This document shows, piece by piece, positions 43,713 to 52,895 of a stretch of 64,000 bases of DNA; position 1 is the stretch's first letter, and every line of letters starts with the position of its first letter. The notes under the pieces are model-generated. The model had not been told where the DNA came from and searched no databases. It saw only the letters and a program-made list of their open reading frames with translations. A program made the position numbers and the translations under genes. This DNA comes from Cyanobacteria bacterium TGS_CYA1 (GTDB lineage Bacteria; Cyanobacteriota; Vampirovibrionia; Obscuribacterales; Obscuribacteraceae): the NCBI GenBank assembly GCA_026129135.1, contig JAHCIQ010000002.1:558001-622000 (forward strand). Direction: 5' to 3'.

Positions 43713-44168
43713 TTAGTAGTTATCGTCGTAAGGTACAACGAACCCTTTGCCCTGGAAGATCATGCTGTGGCTTCCGCTGTGGGGGCTAGGATATCCGATG
43801 AAACCGTGATGAATACCGTAAGCGGTTCCGTGCAATGAACCATAAAGTCCACCAGCTACGAGTCCGACAGGTCCACCGACGAGAGCGCCGGCAACTCTTT
43901 CGTATGCTCCGTCCTCTTTGCCGAGGTTACGAGCAACCATTTTGGTTCCACCAATTGCACCTTTGACACCATCGGTGAATACACCAGTCGGTGCATCCCA
44001 CGCTGTGGTGACAAGCATGCTGACTACGCGGCACGGGAAGTACCACATTTCGTATTGAACACGTGCTGACTCTGGACGCTCTGGATAAGCGAAACCAGGA
44101 ACAGCGCTGACTAGCGATGAAGCGAGCATTGCCGCTGCAGCTACTAGTTTGAGACCTTTCTTTTGCAT
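43713..44168 (-). CDS. secreted glycine-rich protein, tandem paralogue 4
   Basis: Exported protein of 151 residues, the last of four related genes. ATG 44168 is supported by GGTG six bases upstream; ATG 44180 is an alternative. The signal peptide (residues 1-28) ends near GFA. The mature protein shares with its neighbours a pattern of PxRVVSM..., DG.KG..GGTK...., GPVGLVAGGLYGSLHG and a C-terminal HG.....PFS-like end (here PSPHSGSHSM). No catalytic motif is visible. Function unknown; a membrane-associated or oligomerising envelope role would fit the Gly-zipper-like repeats. Confidence 0.75.
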   Translation of the reverse strand: MQKKGLKLVAAAAMLASSLVSAVPGFAYPERPESARVQYEMWYFPCRVVSMLVTTAWDAPTGVFTDGVKGAIGGTKMVARNLGKEDGAYERVAGALVGGPVGLVAGGLYGSLHGTAYGIHHGFIGYPSPHSGSHSMIFQGKGFVVPYDDNY

Positions 44169-44214
44169 TTTCTTCACCATCTTCTATGAAAAATGTCGTG
44201 TTAACAAATTCGCT

Positions 44215-44619
44215 TTATTGCTCTTCCATTGTGATGTAGGACCAGCGGCTGAATGGTTTTTCCCAACCTTTTTTCCAGCCGTGGAAAAATCCACGATAGA
44301 CGCCATGACCGCTTCCGAGGACCAGTCCGGTAGAACCGCCTATAGGAACTGCAGCTGCAATTTGACCAGTACCTTTTTCGTCACCGAATTTACCAGCGAC
44401 GTGCTCGGTACCTTTCAGGAACCAGTGGTAACCATCATCGATTGGACCACTGACACCACCAGAAACGAGGGCTCCAGATACGGCGCCGACTGTTCTGAAG
44501 GGTGCTTGCAAACACCACATAATAGGTTTAGCTTCGTAATCGAGGGCGAATGCAGGAGCGGCGATGCCGGCTGCGAACGCGAGCGATAGAACTAAGCTGC
44601 CTAGATTTTTTGATTTCAT
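44215..44619 (-). CDS. secreted glycine-rich protein, tandem paralogue 3
   Basis: Exported protein of 134 residues. ATG 44619 follows GGGGA at five bases; a TTG upstream is not used. The signal peptide ends near PAFA. The body repeats the family pattern: APFRTVGAVSGALVSGGVSG, KGTEHVAGKFGDEKGTGQIA, GSTGLVLGSGHGVYRGFFHG and a C-terminal KPFSRWSYITMEEQ. The closest relative by eye is the gene upstream (44713-45090), which ends with KPFSTESYIVVEQ. Confidence 0.75.
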   Translation of the reverse strand: MKSKNLGSLVLSLAFAAGIAAPAFALDYEAKPIMWCLQAPFRTVGAVSGALVSGGVSGPIDDGYHWFLKGTEHVAGKFGDEKGTGQIAAAVPIGGSTGLVLGSGHGVYRGFFHGWKKGWEKPFSRWSYITMEEQ

Positions 44620-44712
44620 GTTTTCCCCACTTTCCAAATATCAGGCTTGGCTTTTGAGCCAACTTGTAGATTTAGATGATACTACTAGATTTCGTATCGT
44701 CAAAACCCTTAT

Positions 44713-45090
44713 CTACTGTTCGACAACAATATAGGACTCTGTGCTGAATGGTTTTTCCCATCCAGTACCGATACCATGTTTGGCACCAGCGATGGCACCA
44801 TAAGGAATGCCCCAGAGGATACCTGTTGGTACGCCAAGAACCGCACCCACAACGTTTTGACCAGCGCCATTTTCGTCACCGAAAGATTCGGCGAGATACT
44901 GGGTGGTTTTCAGGGGGCAGTTATAAAGCGAGTGGTAAAGGATACCTTCTGGTACATCAACGATAAAAGCGGTAACTGATCCGAGCCAGGAGGTGACTGA
45001 TCCAAGCGGACCGTCGCCAGCGTTAGCAGGACCCGAAACGCCGATGGCGATTAAGCCAGCTGCCATTAGCGAGAATAGTTTGTTTTTCAT
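44713..45090 (-). CDS. secreted glycine-rich protein, tandem paralogue 2
   Basis: Exported protein of 125 residues. ATG 45090 has CGGAG at six bases and opens a signal peptide ending in ANA; the long upstream extension is not supported. It contains GSVTAFIVDVPEGILYHSLY, FGDENGAGQNVVGAVLGVP and GAIAGAKHGIGTGWEKPFS, sharing the GDExG, GxPxG and HG motifs with its three neighbours. Function unknown. Confidence 0.75.
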   Translation of the reverse strand: MKNKLFSLMAAGLIAIGVSGPANAGDGPLGSVTSWLGSVTAFIVDVPEGILYHSLYNCPLKTTQYLAESFGDENGAGQNVVGAVLGVPTGILWGIPYGAIAGAKHGIGTGWEKPFSTESYIVVEQ

Positions 45091-45192
45091 AATTACTCCG
45101 TAAGGTCTTGGGGGTAGTGCCTCTTTATTTAGCATGAAGGCAGGCACTACCCTCAATATCGAACCCATTTTTCTTAGTGCTTCTACTTCAAA

Positions 45193-45582
45193 TTACTCGT
45201 CTTTGAATGTGAAAGCATCTTTGCTGAATGGTTGCTCGTAACCAGTCTTCATGCCGTGCCAGCCGCCATCAAATACGCCATAAGCACCACCACCAACTAA
45301 TCCGAACGGACCACCAAGTACGCCACCAACCATTTGGTGATACATTCCGTTTTCATCACCAAGTTTGTCGGCTACCCATTTGGTTGCCATGATTGAACCT
45401 TTTGTTCCGTCTTTGACGATTCCTAATGGAACGCCAGCTACGGTTCCCACTCCCATACCAACAACTCTGACAGGGAAGAATACGATGTTCCTGAAAGTAT
45501 CGTCATCGGCAAACGAAGGAGCAGCCATCGAGCCTACCAGAGCGGTGGCGACGAGGAAAGAGGACGCTATCTTCTTAAGCAT
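45193..45582 (-). CDS. secreted glycine-rich protein, tandem paralogue 1
   Basis: Exported protein of 129 residues, the first of the four. ATG 45582 follows TGGAG at six bases; a signal peptide ends at SFA. The mature part includes FPVRVVGMGVGTVAGVPLG, DGTKGSIMATKWVADKLGDE, GGVLGGPFGLVGGGAYG and a C-terminal EQPFSKDAFTFKDE. It is the most complete match to the shared family pattern and may define it. It is preceded by a 363-base gap that probably holds the promoter. Confidence 0.75.
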   Translation of the reverse strand: MLKKIASSFLVATALVGSMAAPSFADDDTFRNIVFFPVRVVGMGVGTVAGVPLGIVKDGTKGSIMATKWVADKLGDENGMYHQMVGGVLGGPFGLVGGGAYGVFDGGWHGMKTGYEQPFSKDAFTFKDE

Positions 45583-45945
45583 GCATTACTCCATCTACTA
45601 AATGCTAGTTGACCAACTGTCCTGGACCACCTGGCCCGAGACCAAACCAATTGTACCTATTTTCTTGTTCTGGTCCACAAAATAATCTCACAATTTTGTC
45701 ATTGCCCTTTCCCCTGGGTTGTAAGTGGCTCGAAAAGCCGCTTCTCTTTGGGTTTTACGAACTCTGCTTTCCTTGTAAAAATTATGTTGGTTTGTGATCT
45801 CTTATCAACCGGGATGTCCAGTATATTCTGGCGGCACATATGTTAATGGTAGAAACGAAATAAAAGGCACCATAAATGCCACCACTTATCTCATGCCCAA
45901 AAGAAGCCAAGAAGCGTCTGCGAGCCGTTATCAGCCACTTTAAAA
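45583..45945. other. 363-base gap, likely promoter region of the paralogue cluster
   Basis: No gene is seen. The right part carries a weak minus-strand terminator-like element (GGCA/TGCC stem, 45866-45880, followed by TTTTATTT) below the glycosyltransferase gene. The left part presumably holds the promoter for the first paralogue. I cannot identify -10 and -35 boxes with confidence. Confidence 0.4.
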
Positions 45946-47364
45946 TTATGTAGTGGTATCGCAGTGACTTCCAGCGTGCTCAGTACGATGCCAAGTTGAA
46001 TGATTTTTAGCGAAAAGAATCTGGCAGAACGACAAGATGATAACTGGCACCCAGTGACCATATATGTAGATGTCGACTACCCAGCTTTTCCAGAGAGCTG
46101 TCAAGACAGGAGTTTTTCTGTACATGCGTAACGCGATAAATATATCGATTTGCGTGACCCACAAAACAAGGAATGACAAGAGGGCGAGAAAGCGCCCGTA
46201 TGTAGGAACTCCAGTGGCCAGATGAATAATTTCGTAAATAGAATCGAGCACCACCAGTGCTGGCACAACGAAATAGACAGTAAATACCAGAGTGTCGATG
46301 CGCTCCATTATCGACAAGCGCGAAGGCGAATTTAGCGGGAAAATATAGTCGAGATAACGACGAATACTTCCCTCTGCCCAGCGTCGTCTTTGACGCAACA
46401 AAGCTTTGAGTGTGGTGACACCTTCTTCGAAAACCCAGACATCGGGACAGAATTTGACGTCCCAATTAGAAACGAGAAGACGCATACTCAAATCGAGGTC
46501 ATCTGTTAGTGTCTTGTTATTCCAGCCGCCAACATCTATAAGTGCTTCGCGTTTTATCAGTTGACCGTTTCCGCGCAACTCGACTGCACCACCAATAATG
46601 TCGCGACCGACCTGAAAGTATGAATCAAGAGCATATTCAGACGCCTGACAATCTACCAGGAGCCCTTTTTGAGATTCATATATTCTCTTCTGGACTTGAA
46701 CCGCACCAACGCGCTCACCCATAAGAAAAGGAAGGGCGGCATTCAAAAAGTCTGGCTTGACCGATGCATCAGCGTCGAAAACGACAATTACTTCGCCTTC
46801 TGACTTGGCCAAAGCCTCGTTCAGCGCTGCAGATTTTCCCGGATAGGACGAAGGCGCGCGGTTTATCACTCTCAAATCAGGGAATTCAGACTTGAGATTC
46901 TCCAAAATCTGGGGCATCGAATCTGTTGAGCAGTCGTCGATTATCCACAGAAGGTATTTGTCATAGTCTATTTTGAAAAGGTTGCGAACAGTGTTTTCGA
47001 TTGAACGCGACTCGTTTTTAGCCGAAACAAAAATATCGACTGTAGGGTGCCAGTCACTGAAAGTAAGATTTTCGACCGGTGCTTTCTTGCGTATTCCAAG
47101 CACACGTTTATATTGACCTAGCTTTTTGAGGTTTTGCGAACCAGTCACCCTCATGGCAACCGGAATCTTCTTTTTGAGAAAAATGCGCGCTTTATCGTGC
47201 CAGCGACTTTGGGCCAGATAAAGCCAGGAGGAATGAACCGTCATTCCGACCAGAGCCATGCCAAGCAAAAACAGACATTCCGGCCCGGTGACAAAATTGT
47301 CGATGGCTTTTAGAAATATCCAGATCCCAACCGTTATTGATAATAGGATGATCCGGTTTCTCAT
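45946..47364 (-). CDS. processive family 2 glycosyltransferase (BcsA/HasA-like)
   Basis: Inner-membrane polysaccharide synthase of 472 residues. Two N-terminal helices precede a GT-A domain with VDIFVSAKNESRSIE, WIIDDCSTDS, the DAD motif VVFDADASVKPDF, LTDDLDLSMRL (acid TED-like), and RQRRRWAEGSIR (Q/RxxRW) typical of processive enzymes. Four membrane helices close the protein. The product could be an N-acetylglucosamine or glucose polymer; no export partner is encoded next to it. The start is ATG 47364 with GGGAAG upstream. Confidence 0.9.
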   Translation of the reverse strand: MRNRIILLSITVGIWIFLKAIDNFVTGPECLFLLGMALVGMTVHSSWLYLAQSRWHDKARIFLKKKIPVAMRVTGSQNLKKLGQYKRVLGIRKKAPVENLTFSDWHPTVDIFVSAKNESRSIENTVRNLFKIDYDKYLLWIIDDCSTDSMPQILENLKSEFPDLRVINRAPSSYPGKSAALNEALAKSEGEVIVVFDADASVKPDFLNAALPFLMGERVGAVQVQKRIYESQKGLLVDCQASEYALDSYFQVGRDIIGGAVELRGNGQLIKREALIDVGGWNNKTLTDDLDLSMRLLVSNWDVKFCPDVWVFEEGVTTLKALLRQRRRWAEGSIRRYLDYIFPLNSPSRLSIMERIDTLVFTVYFVVPALVVLDSIYEIIHLATGVPTYGRFLALLSFLVLWVTQIDIFIALRMYRKTPVLTALWKSWVVDIYIYGHWVPVIILSFCQILFAKNHSTWHRTEHAGSHCDTTT

Positions 47365-47467
47365 GTTCTTCCCGTCTTCTTGGCACTGACAATGTCAAGC
47401 TTCTACTACCGTCATATCATATCCTTTATATGGTGGTTTCAAGCTAGAGACACTTTAACAACTGAGC

Positions 47468-48850
47468 TTAATTTTTCTTCTCCAAATATTCGCCAGACTC
47501 CTCGCTTTTCAAAAGTTTCAGCTCTTCTTGAAGGTAGTAGAAGCCCAGCGCTAGGGTCGGCAGACCAATCAGGAACAATGTGGTCGACACGCCTCCAGGC
47601 AGGTTGTCAGCAGCAACTCCGGCAAGAACGACCGGAATGGTCGAAGCTGCCGACATGGCTGTATTTTGGGCACCGAACACTTTTCCTCTCAACTGCTCAG
47701 GCACGGCAGCCTGCAAGGCCGAATAGGTCGGAACCGCGACCATTGCGCAGGAAGCGCCGATAAGGACACTGATGATTAAGGGTATAAGCAAAAACCAACC
47801 CTGATAAGTAAAGGTATGTAATCCAAGCGACCCGGCGTGGTCTTTAATAAAGCCCAGGCTGCCAAGCACGCTCATAAAAAAGCCCAGACAGCAAAAGCCT
47901 CTATAGGCAAGTACAGTCGCGTGCATTTTAGCCCCGAAAATACCGACCAGGAAATTGCCGATTCCCATTCCAAGTCCCGCACCTGCAACTATGTATCCGA
48001 ACTGATGCGGCTGTAAATCTAGCACCTGCTCCGCCAGAGCTACGGCAATAATGTTGAGCGTAATGATTGTGCTGAATAAGATGGTGATTTTGACGATGGC
48101 ACGAAATACATAGCGGCTGCTCACGATATAGGCAATACCAAAGCGTAACTCTTCCCACCAGGGTTCGTGCTCTTGCTTTTGAGGCTTGCTATCTTTAATG
48201 CCGAGCAGAAAAAGAGCTGAGATGAAGAATCCAGCCGCCACCGCATACGGTGCCTTGCCAAGACCGGTTGATTCGATTATAGGATCACCTATTGCAAAGC
48301 CAAAACCAAGCGCAATCATCATAGTGGTAAAGAAAAGAGAATTTGCTGCAAGCAAATCTTCTTTTTTGACCAATCTGGGTATAGATGCGGTTTCAGCCGG
48401 GGCAAAAAATTGCGAGCCGATTGAAATCAAAAATGCAAGGGATAAAGCGATGCTGGGAGCTTGTTTTACAAGCGGCGTAGCAATGAGACATACTGAAGCT
48501 GCTCGAAAAAGACTGGATAGAACAAGCACCAGCTTGTTCGAGAATCTATCAACGTAAACTCCAGCGATTGGACTCAAAATAATGGCCGGAATAGTAAAAG
48601 CGACATAAAGCAAGCTCGTCATCTGAGCCGCTCCCACAAATTTTCCTGCAATAGTCGAATGCTGCAGTGTGGTCAATACCGCCACGAACAGAACGAAAAC
48701 AGCTCGGTCTGCGAATTGTGAAAAAATTTGAGCAATCCAGAGACACATGAATTGAGGGTTGCGCAAAACAGATGCGTAACCGGAAACTCCTGTTTCTTCG
48801 GCACCCTCCTTAGTTTCAGGAAGATCCACGTTGGGATTTTCTACCGACAC
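47468..48850 (-). CDS. MFS-family transporter
   Basis: Major facilitator of 460 residues with about 12 hydrophobic segments. The loop between helices 2 and 3 (GVYVDRFSNKLVLVLS) has the Asp-Arg-(x)n-Lys pattern of the family, and PTYSALQAAVPEQLRGKVFG resembles the MFS-3 group of drug and macrolide efflux proteins. The start is GTG 48850 with AGGA upstream. It follows lpxA by 13 bases, suggesting co-transcription with the lipid A gene pair, so a lipid or envelope substrate is possible but unproven. Confidence 0.87.
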   Translation of the reverse strand: MSVENPNVDLPETKEGAEETGVSGYASVLRNPQFMCLWIAQIFSQFADRAVFVLFVAVLTTLQHSTIAGKFVGAAQMTSLLYVAFTIPAIILSPIAGVYVDRFSNKLVLVLSSLFRAASVCLIATPLVKQAPSIALSLAFLISIGSQFFAPAETASIPRLVKKEDLLAANSLFFTTMMIALGFGFAIGDPIIESTGLGKAPYAVAAGFFISALFLLGIKDSKPQKQEHEPWWEELRFGIAYIVSSRYVFRAIVKITILFSTIITLNIIAVALAEQVLDLQPHQFGYIVAGAGLGMGIGNFLVGIFGAKMHATVLAYRGFCCLGFFMSVLGSLGFIKDHAGSLGLHTFTYQGWFLLIPLIISVLIGASCAMVAVPTYSALQAAVPEQLRGKVFGAQNTAMSAASTIPVVLAGVAADNLPGGVSTTLFLIGLPTLALGFYYLQEELKLLKSEESGEYLEKKN

Positions 48851-48863
48851 GAATTACGGTTTC

Positions 48864-49712
48864 CTAGAAGTCACCTACACCAGCTTCAGCCAGAGGTTTT
48901 TCCTCACTCACGGCCTCATCTCTGATTTCATCATACGATGTCATGGCGATACATACACCTCTTTTACTCGTACGATAGAAATTCACTATTTCTTGCACTT
49001 CGGCATAATGCCCGAGTTCAGCCTCTACGCGCTCCAGAGCCACTTTTTGATTCATGCCATCGCGATAAATCATTTTGTAAGCATCCTTAACGGCTTTGCG
49101 AATTTCAGGACCGAATTTGTTACGTTTCATACCCACCAGGTTGATACCACAAACTTTAGCAGGTCTTCCGTCCATCATGGCGAAAGGCGGCATGTCTTTA
49201 CGAGTGCCTGTAATTCCGCCCATCATTACGAGTCTTCCGATTTTGACATTCTGGTGCACAGCTACTGTTCCGCCAAAAACGACATTGTCGCCGACTTCCA
49301 CATAGCCTCCAAGAGTAGCATTGTTAGCCATAATTACGCCATTTCCGACTTTGCAATTATGAGCGATATGCGAATAATTCATCAAGAAACAATCATTCCC
49401 CAGAGTAGTATAACCCTCTTTGGTGGCGCGATGAATGGTGACGAATTCTCGAAGAGTAGTTCTATCGCCTATTTTCACCCCGGTGAATTCGCCTTTGTAA
49501 CCAAGATCTTGAGGATCCAAACCAATAGCCACCGAAGCGTAGATTTTGCAGTCGGCACCAATTGTAGTGTCACCATCAATGACACAGTGCGGACCGACCA
49601 AAGTTCGCTCACCAATAGTGACACCTTTTCCAATTACCGCATAAGGTCCGATTTCGGCACTGTCTGCGATTTTGGCCCCATCGGCTATTATTGCTGTTGC
49701 ATGAATTGACAT
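48864..49712 (-). CDS. lpxA: acyl-ACP:UDP-N-acetylglucosamine O-acyltransferase
   Basis: First enzyme of lipid A synthesis, transferring a 3-hydroxyacyl chain from ACP to UDP-GlcNAc. The 282-residue protein has left-handed beta-helix hexapeptide repeats over the first 190 residues, the catalytic His in NYSHIAHNC, and the conserved GRPAKVCGINLVGMKR, then a helical C-terminal domain. It shows a diderm, LPS-making cell. It follows fabZ by 19 bases and precedes an MFS gene by 13. The extra C-terminal tail after residue 260 is longer than in E. coli LpxA. Confidence 0.95.
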   Translation of the reverse strand: MSIHATAIIADGAKIADSAEIGPYAVIGKGVTIGERTLVGPHCVIDGDTTIGADCKIYASVAIGLDPQDLGYKGEFTGVKIGDRTTLREFVTIHRATKEGYTTLGNDCFLMNYSHIAHNCKVGNGVIMANNATLGGYVEVGDNVVFGGTVAVHQNVKIGRLVMMGGITGTRKDMPPFAMMDGRPAKVCGINLVGMKRNKFGPEIRKAVKDAYKMIYRDGMNQKVALERVEAELGHYAEVQEIVNFYRTSKRGVCIAMTSYDEIRDEAVSEEKPLAEAGVGDF

Positions 49713-49731
49713 TTTTTACCTGCTCGAAAAA

Positions 49732-50232
49732 CTATTTTGAAGTGCCCATGAATTTTTCTTTGTCGATCATCGAGAAAGAAAATTCGCCTTCGCAAGCCAG
49801 TTTGTCACCAACTTTGGCTACACCGCGACAACGTCCAAGCGGTCCTTTAATTTTCAAAAGTTCTACTTCCATATCGAGACGGTCGCCGGGCTCGACCATG
49901 GAGCGGAATTTAAAACCATCAATGCCGGTAAATACACCTAAGTTGTGCTTATATTCTTCTTTGGTCAAAAGGGTGATACAAGCCAGTTGGGCCAAAGCCT
50001 CGACCATCAATACTCCAGGCATTATAGGTCCGAAAGGAAAATGTCCTTCGAAAAACTGCTCATTAGCGGTCATATTTTTGTAGCCGGCACCACGCACGCC
50101 AGGTTCTACGGAAGTGACACGGTCGAGTAAAAGGAACGGATAGCGATGAGGCAAGATTTCTTTTATCTGCCGAATATTCAAGGATAAAGTTTCCTTTGTG
50201 CTGCTAGCTTCGTCTTTGACGCCACTCGTCAT
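49732..50232 (-). CDS. fabZ: 3-hydroxyacyl-ACP dehydratase FabZ
   Basis: Fatty-acid synthesis dehydratase of 166 residues. Conserved features are LPHRYPFLLLDRV with the active His, EGHFPFGPIMPGVLMVEALAQ with the catalytic Glu, and a hot-dog fold length. ATG 50232 follows GAGG; the GTG upstream is less likely. It heads a small operon with lpxA, as in many diderms, coupling acyl-ACP supply to lipid A. Confidence 0.95.
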   Translation of the reverse strand: MTSGVKDEASSTKETLSLNIRQIKEILPHRYPFLLLDRVTSVEPGVRGAGYKNMTANEQFFEGHFPFGPIMPGVLMVEALAQLACITLLTKEEYKHNLGVFTGIDGFKFRSMVEPGDRLDMEVELLKIKGPLGRCRGVAKVGDKLACEGEFSFSMIDKEKFMGTSK

Positions 50233-50351
50233 TTGCAAAAACCTCACTTAAACTTCAAAATTGTGCCAAACTTTAGTCAGGTCACAGTATACAAATAACT
50301 GTCTAATGACATGATGAGTATTTTCTACTGCGCGCTTGAAAGGAAACCACC

Positions 50352-51500
50352 ATTAAACGTCGCGAATTCTTACTATCCCTTATTTCACTAAGCCTTCTGG
50401 GATTTTCATCGCAAAAGGAGGCAATGGCATCACTTGCGCCTGTAAAGCCATTTTCGTTCGCCTACGTAACAGACATTCATTTGACAACCGAATTACAAGA
50501 TACGCATGAACTATTTCACGAAAGTCAGCTGATTTTGCAGTCGGTAATCAAGAAAATAAACGCTCTGCAGGTCGACTTTGTCGTATTTGGCGGCGACCAG
50601 GTAGAAGGTCTTGGCAAAAACGAAGCCAACTGGAATTTATTTCTTGACGTGGTTCAAGGTCTCAACTGTCCCTGGCATTTCGTTCTTGGAGATAAAGACG
50701 TCACTGGCGTTGTAGACAAGATGGCTGTATTTGGTCCCGACTGGAAAGGAAAAGGTATTGAAGGCAATACTTCTTTCTGGTCGAGCGACTTCGCATCTAA
50801 TGTTCACTTGATTGGACTTGATACGTCACGTACTGAAAGCAAAGAAGGTCTATTGTCAACCAAACAGATAAACTGGCTCAAAAAGGACCTGGAAAAAAAT
50901 TCGAGCAAATTTACGATTGTATTCAGCCACCATCCCCTTTTACCTCCGCCTCCATACGACACTGGCAACACGCCCTGGACTTCGTATATCCTTGCCAATG
51001 CTGCTTCTGGACGCGAAGTACTTGGTGCATCGCCTTATGTACGACTTTGTTTGAGCGGACATATCGGCATGAATAAAGTGCAGAAAGAAGGAAACATCTA
51101 CTACGTTTCAAATGCTGCTCTTGCCAGTTATCCCTGCAGCTTCAAAGTATTCAAAATAGACCAGGACAAAATCGAGATGGAGTCTCATCAAATCGAGTAT
51201 AAAGCCTTTGTCGACAAAGCTCGCAAAAATCTTATCGAGTCTACACTTGCCTACTACTATGACAAAGGCAAACCCAAAGAGTATGCAAGAGCCAGTGAGG
51301 GAGACAGTCTGGACCAGAATGCATTACTGCCGCTTTATGGTGGCATGATTCCAGCAAAACTGGAGAAAGAATCCGAGGGTGGTGGATTTGGGCTTGGACT
51401 GGGGCTTTTCAAAGGCAAGAAAAAAGAAGACAAAAACAATCAAGATTCAAAGCAAAACAAAAAGCAAAATTCAAACGAAAAACAAAAGGGGAAAAAATAG
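50352..51500 (+). CDS. Tat-type exported metallophosphoesterase, possible ATT start
   Basis: Calcineurin-like phosphoesterase of 382 residues if begun at ATT 50352, or 358 residues from ATG 50424. The ATT start is placed seven bases behind AAGGA and gives KRREFLLSLISLSLLGF, a twin-arginine-like signal; the frame is closed by a TGA at 50337-50339. The ATG has AAAAGGAGG but only two bases of spacing. Catalytic motifs are DIHL, GGDQ, LGDKD and FSHHPL followed by LSGH. The C-terminus is Lys/Asn/Gln-rich. It is first in a run with the TDO gene (3 bases), DUF3592 and a Ser/Thr kinase. Confidence 0.82.
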   Translation: MKRREFLLSLISLSLLGFSSQKEAMASLAPVKPFSFAYVTDIHLTTELQDTHELFHESQLILQSVIKKINALQVDFVVFGGDQVEGLGKNEANWNLFLDVVQGLNCPWHFVLGDKDVTGVVDKMAVFGPDWKGKGIEGNTSFWSSDFASNVHLIGLDTSRTESKEGLLSTKQINWLKKDLEKNSSKFTIVFSHHPLLPPPPYDTGNTPWTSYILANAASGREVLGASPYVRLCLSGHIGMNKVQKEGNIYYVSNAALASYPCSFKVFKIDQDKIEMESHQIEYKAFVDKARKNLIESTLAYYYDKGKPKEYARASEGDSLDQNALLPLYGGMIPAKLEKESEGGGFGLGLGLFKGKKKEDKNNQDSKQNKKQNSNEKQKGKK

Positions 51501-51503
51501 ACA

Positions 51504-52337
51504 ATGTCTGGATACGGTGAGGGAAAAGGCGTTTCGTACAACAGCTATTTGAAAGTGCAAGAGTTGAAAGAACTTCAACTTTGCCTATCAGATCCGGCTC
51601 ACCACGACGAGCCTCTATTCATCATTATTCACCAGACATACGAACTCTGGTTCAAACTGATTTTGCACGAACTCGATTCGATAGTGAAAATTTTGCAAGA
51701 CAAAAATCTCGAAGACTCTAAAATCTGGCAAGCCAATTTCTATCTCAAGCGTGTGGTGGCCATTCAAAGACACCTGGTCAATCAAATTCATATTCTTGAA
51801 ACTATGGCACCAAAAGAATTTTTAGGATTCAGAAATCATTTGAATCCAGCCAGTGGTTTTCAATCGAGTCAGTTTCGTGAAATCGAGTTCCTGGGCGGAA
51901 TGAAAGACGCTAACATGCTCAAGTATTTCAGTCACGAACATGCGGCAGTGGTCGATTTGCAAAAACGTTTTGATTCAGATTCTCTGCACCAGTTGTTTTT
52001 CAAAGTTATGACCTGGGCCGGTTTCAAGCCAGATATGGATAATGAAAATGATAGTGAAGAAACTAAGAAGATTAAATTGGAGCAGAGGGTACAAGAAATA
52101 AAGAAACTCTATGACCAGGCTGCTAAATATCCTCAGATTTATGACCTCGCCGAGCTTTTGCTCGACTTTGACGAGGGCATTCTTCTCTGGCGCAAACACC
52201 ATGCCACTGTGGTCGAGCGTATCATCGGGTTCAAACAGGGAACTGGCGGTAGTGAAGGTGTGGCATATCTCAAATCCACCTGGACAAAAAAATGTTTTCC
52301 CGAGTTGTGGCAGGTCAGAACTTATCTGGAGATCTAA
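51504..52337 (+). CDS. kynA: tryptophan 2,3-dioxygenase
   Basis: Haem dioxygenase of 277 residues that opens the indole ring of tryptophan to N-formylkynurenine. The substrate-binding segment FIIIHQTYELWFKLILHEL, RNHLNPASGFQS, and the haem-ligand region WRKHHATVVERIIG with axial His233 plus the following GTGGSEGV are well conserved. It is encoded three bases after the metallophosphoesterase. No kynurenine formamidase or kynureninase gene is in the window, so the rest of the pathway must lie elsewhere or be absent. Confidence 0.95.
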   Translation: MSGYGEGKGVSYNSYLKVQELKELQLCLSDPAHHDEPLFIIIHQTYELWFKLILHELDSIVKILQDKNLEDSKIWQANFYLKRVVAIQRHLVNQIHILETMAPKEFLGFRNHLNPASGFQSSQFREIEFLGGMKDANMLKYFSHEHAAVVDLQKRFDSDSLHQLFFKVMTWAGFKPDMDNENDSEETKKIKLEQRVQEIKKLYDQAAKYPQIYDLAELLLDFDEGILLWRKHHATVVERIIGFKQGTGGSEGVAYLKSTWTKKCFPELWQVRTYLEI

Positions 52338-52347
52338 GCGAGCCTGA

Positions 52348-52881
52348 ATGTCTCAATTTTCCAGAAAATTCGAAAAACCTTTTTTAATCAGTCTCTTGCT
52401 TGGAGCTCTGTTAGTTTTCGCTTTAGTCGACCTTCCTCCCTACATCCACGGGATTAATGCCCTTAACTGGCCCCAGACCAAAGGCACAATAGACAGTTTT
52501 GACTCGCAATTTTATACAATCGGTCGAGATCCTGCCTGGACGCCTAAAGTACAGTACCATTACAAAGTTGATGACACTGAATTCACCTCGGATCGCATCT
52601 CGTTTCAACCACCAATCGGAATACCCGGATATGAATCTGGCCAGTTTTCAGAGAAGTACAAAGTGGCAAACGAGGTAAAAGTATTTTACGACCCTAAAAA
52701 TCCAAAACAAGCTTGTCTGGAAAACACCCCTTCGTTAACAATTGGAATCGCCCACCTGGTCGCCTATTTAATCTTTGTTTTCATCGTTTATCTGTCTGTT
52801 TATCCTAAAATCGACGACGAAAGCAAGAGTCAAAACGAATTACCGAGTAGTCCTAAAATAGAGCCCGAACCTCAGACCTGA
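52348..52881 (+). CDS. DUF3592 membrane protein
   Basis: Protein of 177 residues with an N-terminal membrane helix (about 14-33), an extracytoplasmic DUF3592 region (ALNWPQTKGTIDSF, VQYHYKVDDTEF, VKVFYDPKNPKQA), and a second helix near residue 130 (LVAYLIFVFIVYLSVY). The YDP and PKNP motif is the family signature. Function of DUF3592 is not established. It follows the TDO gene by 10 bases and precedes a kinase gene by 14, so all are probably one operon. Confidence 0.85.
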   Translation: MSQFSRKFEKPFLISLLLGALLVFALVDLPPYIHGINALNWPQTKGTIDSFDSQFYTIGRDPAWTPKVQYHYKVDDTEFTSDRISFQPPIGIPGYESGQFSEKYKVANEVKVFYDPKNPKQACLENTPSLTIGIAHLVAYLIFVFIVYLSVYPKIDDESKSQNELPSSPKIEPEPQT

Positions 52882-52895
52882 TAGAGCAAATAAAA

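Noticed and set aside
48831-49709. 292-codon plus-strand ORF opposite lpxA
   Set aside because: It mirrors the beta-helix repeats of lpxA and has no Shine-Dalgarno or domain; lpxA is certain.
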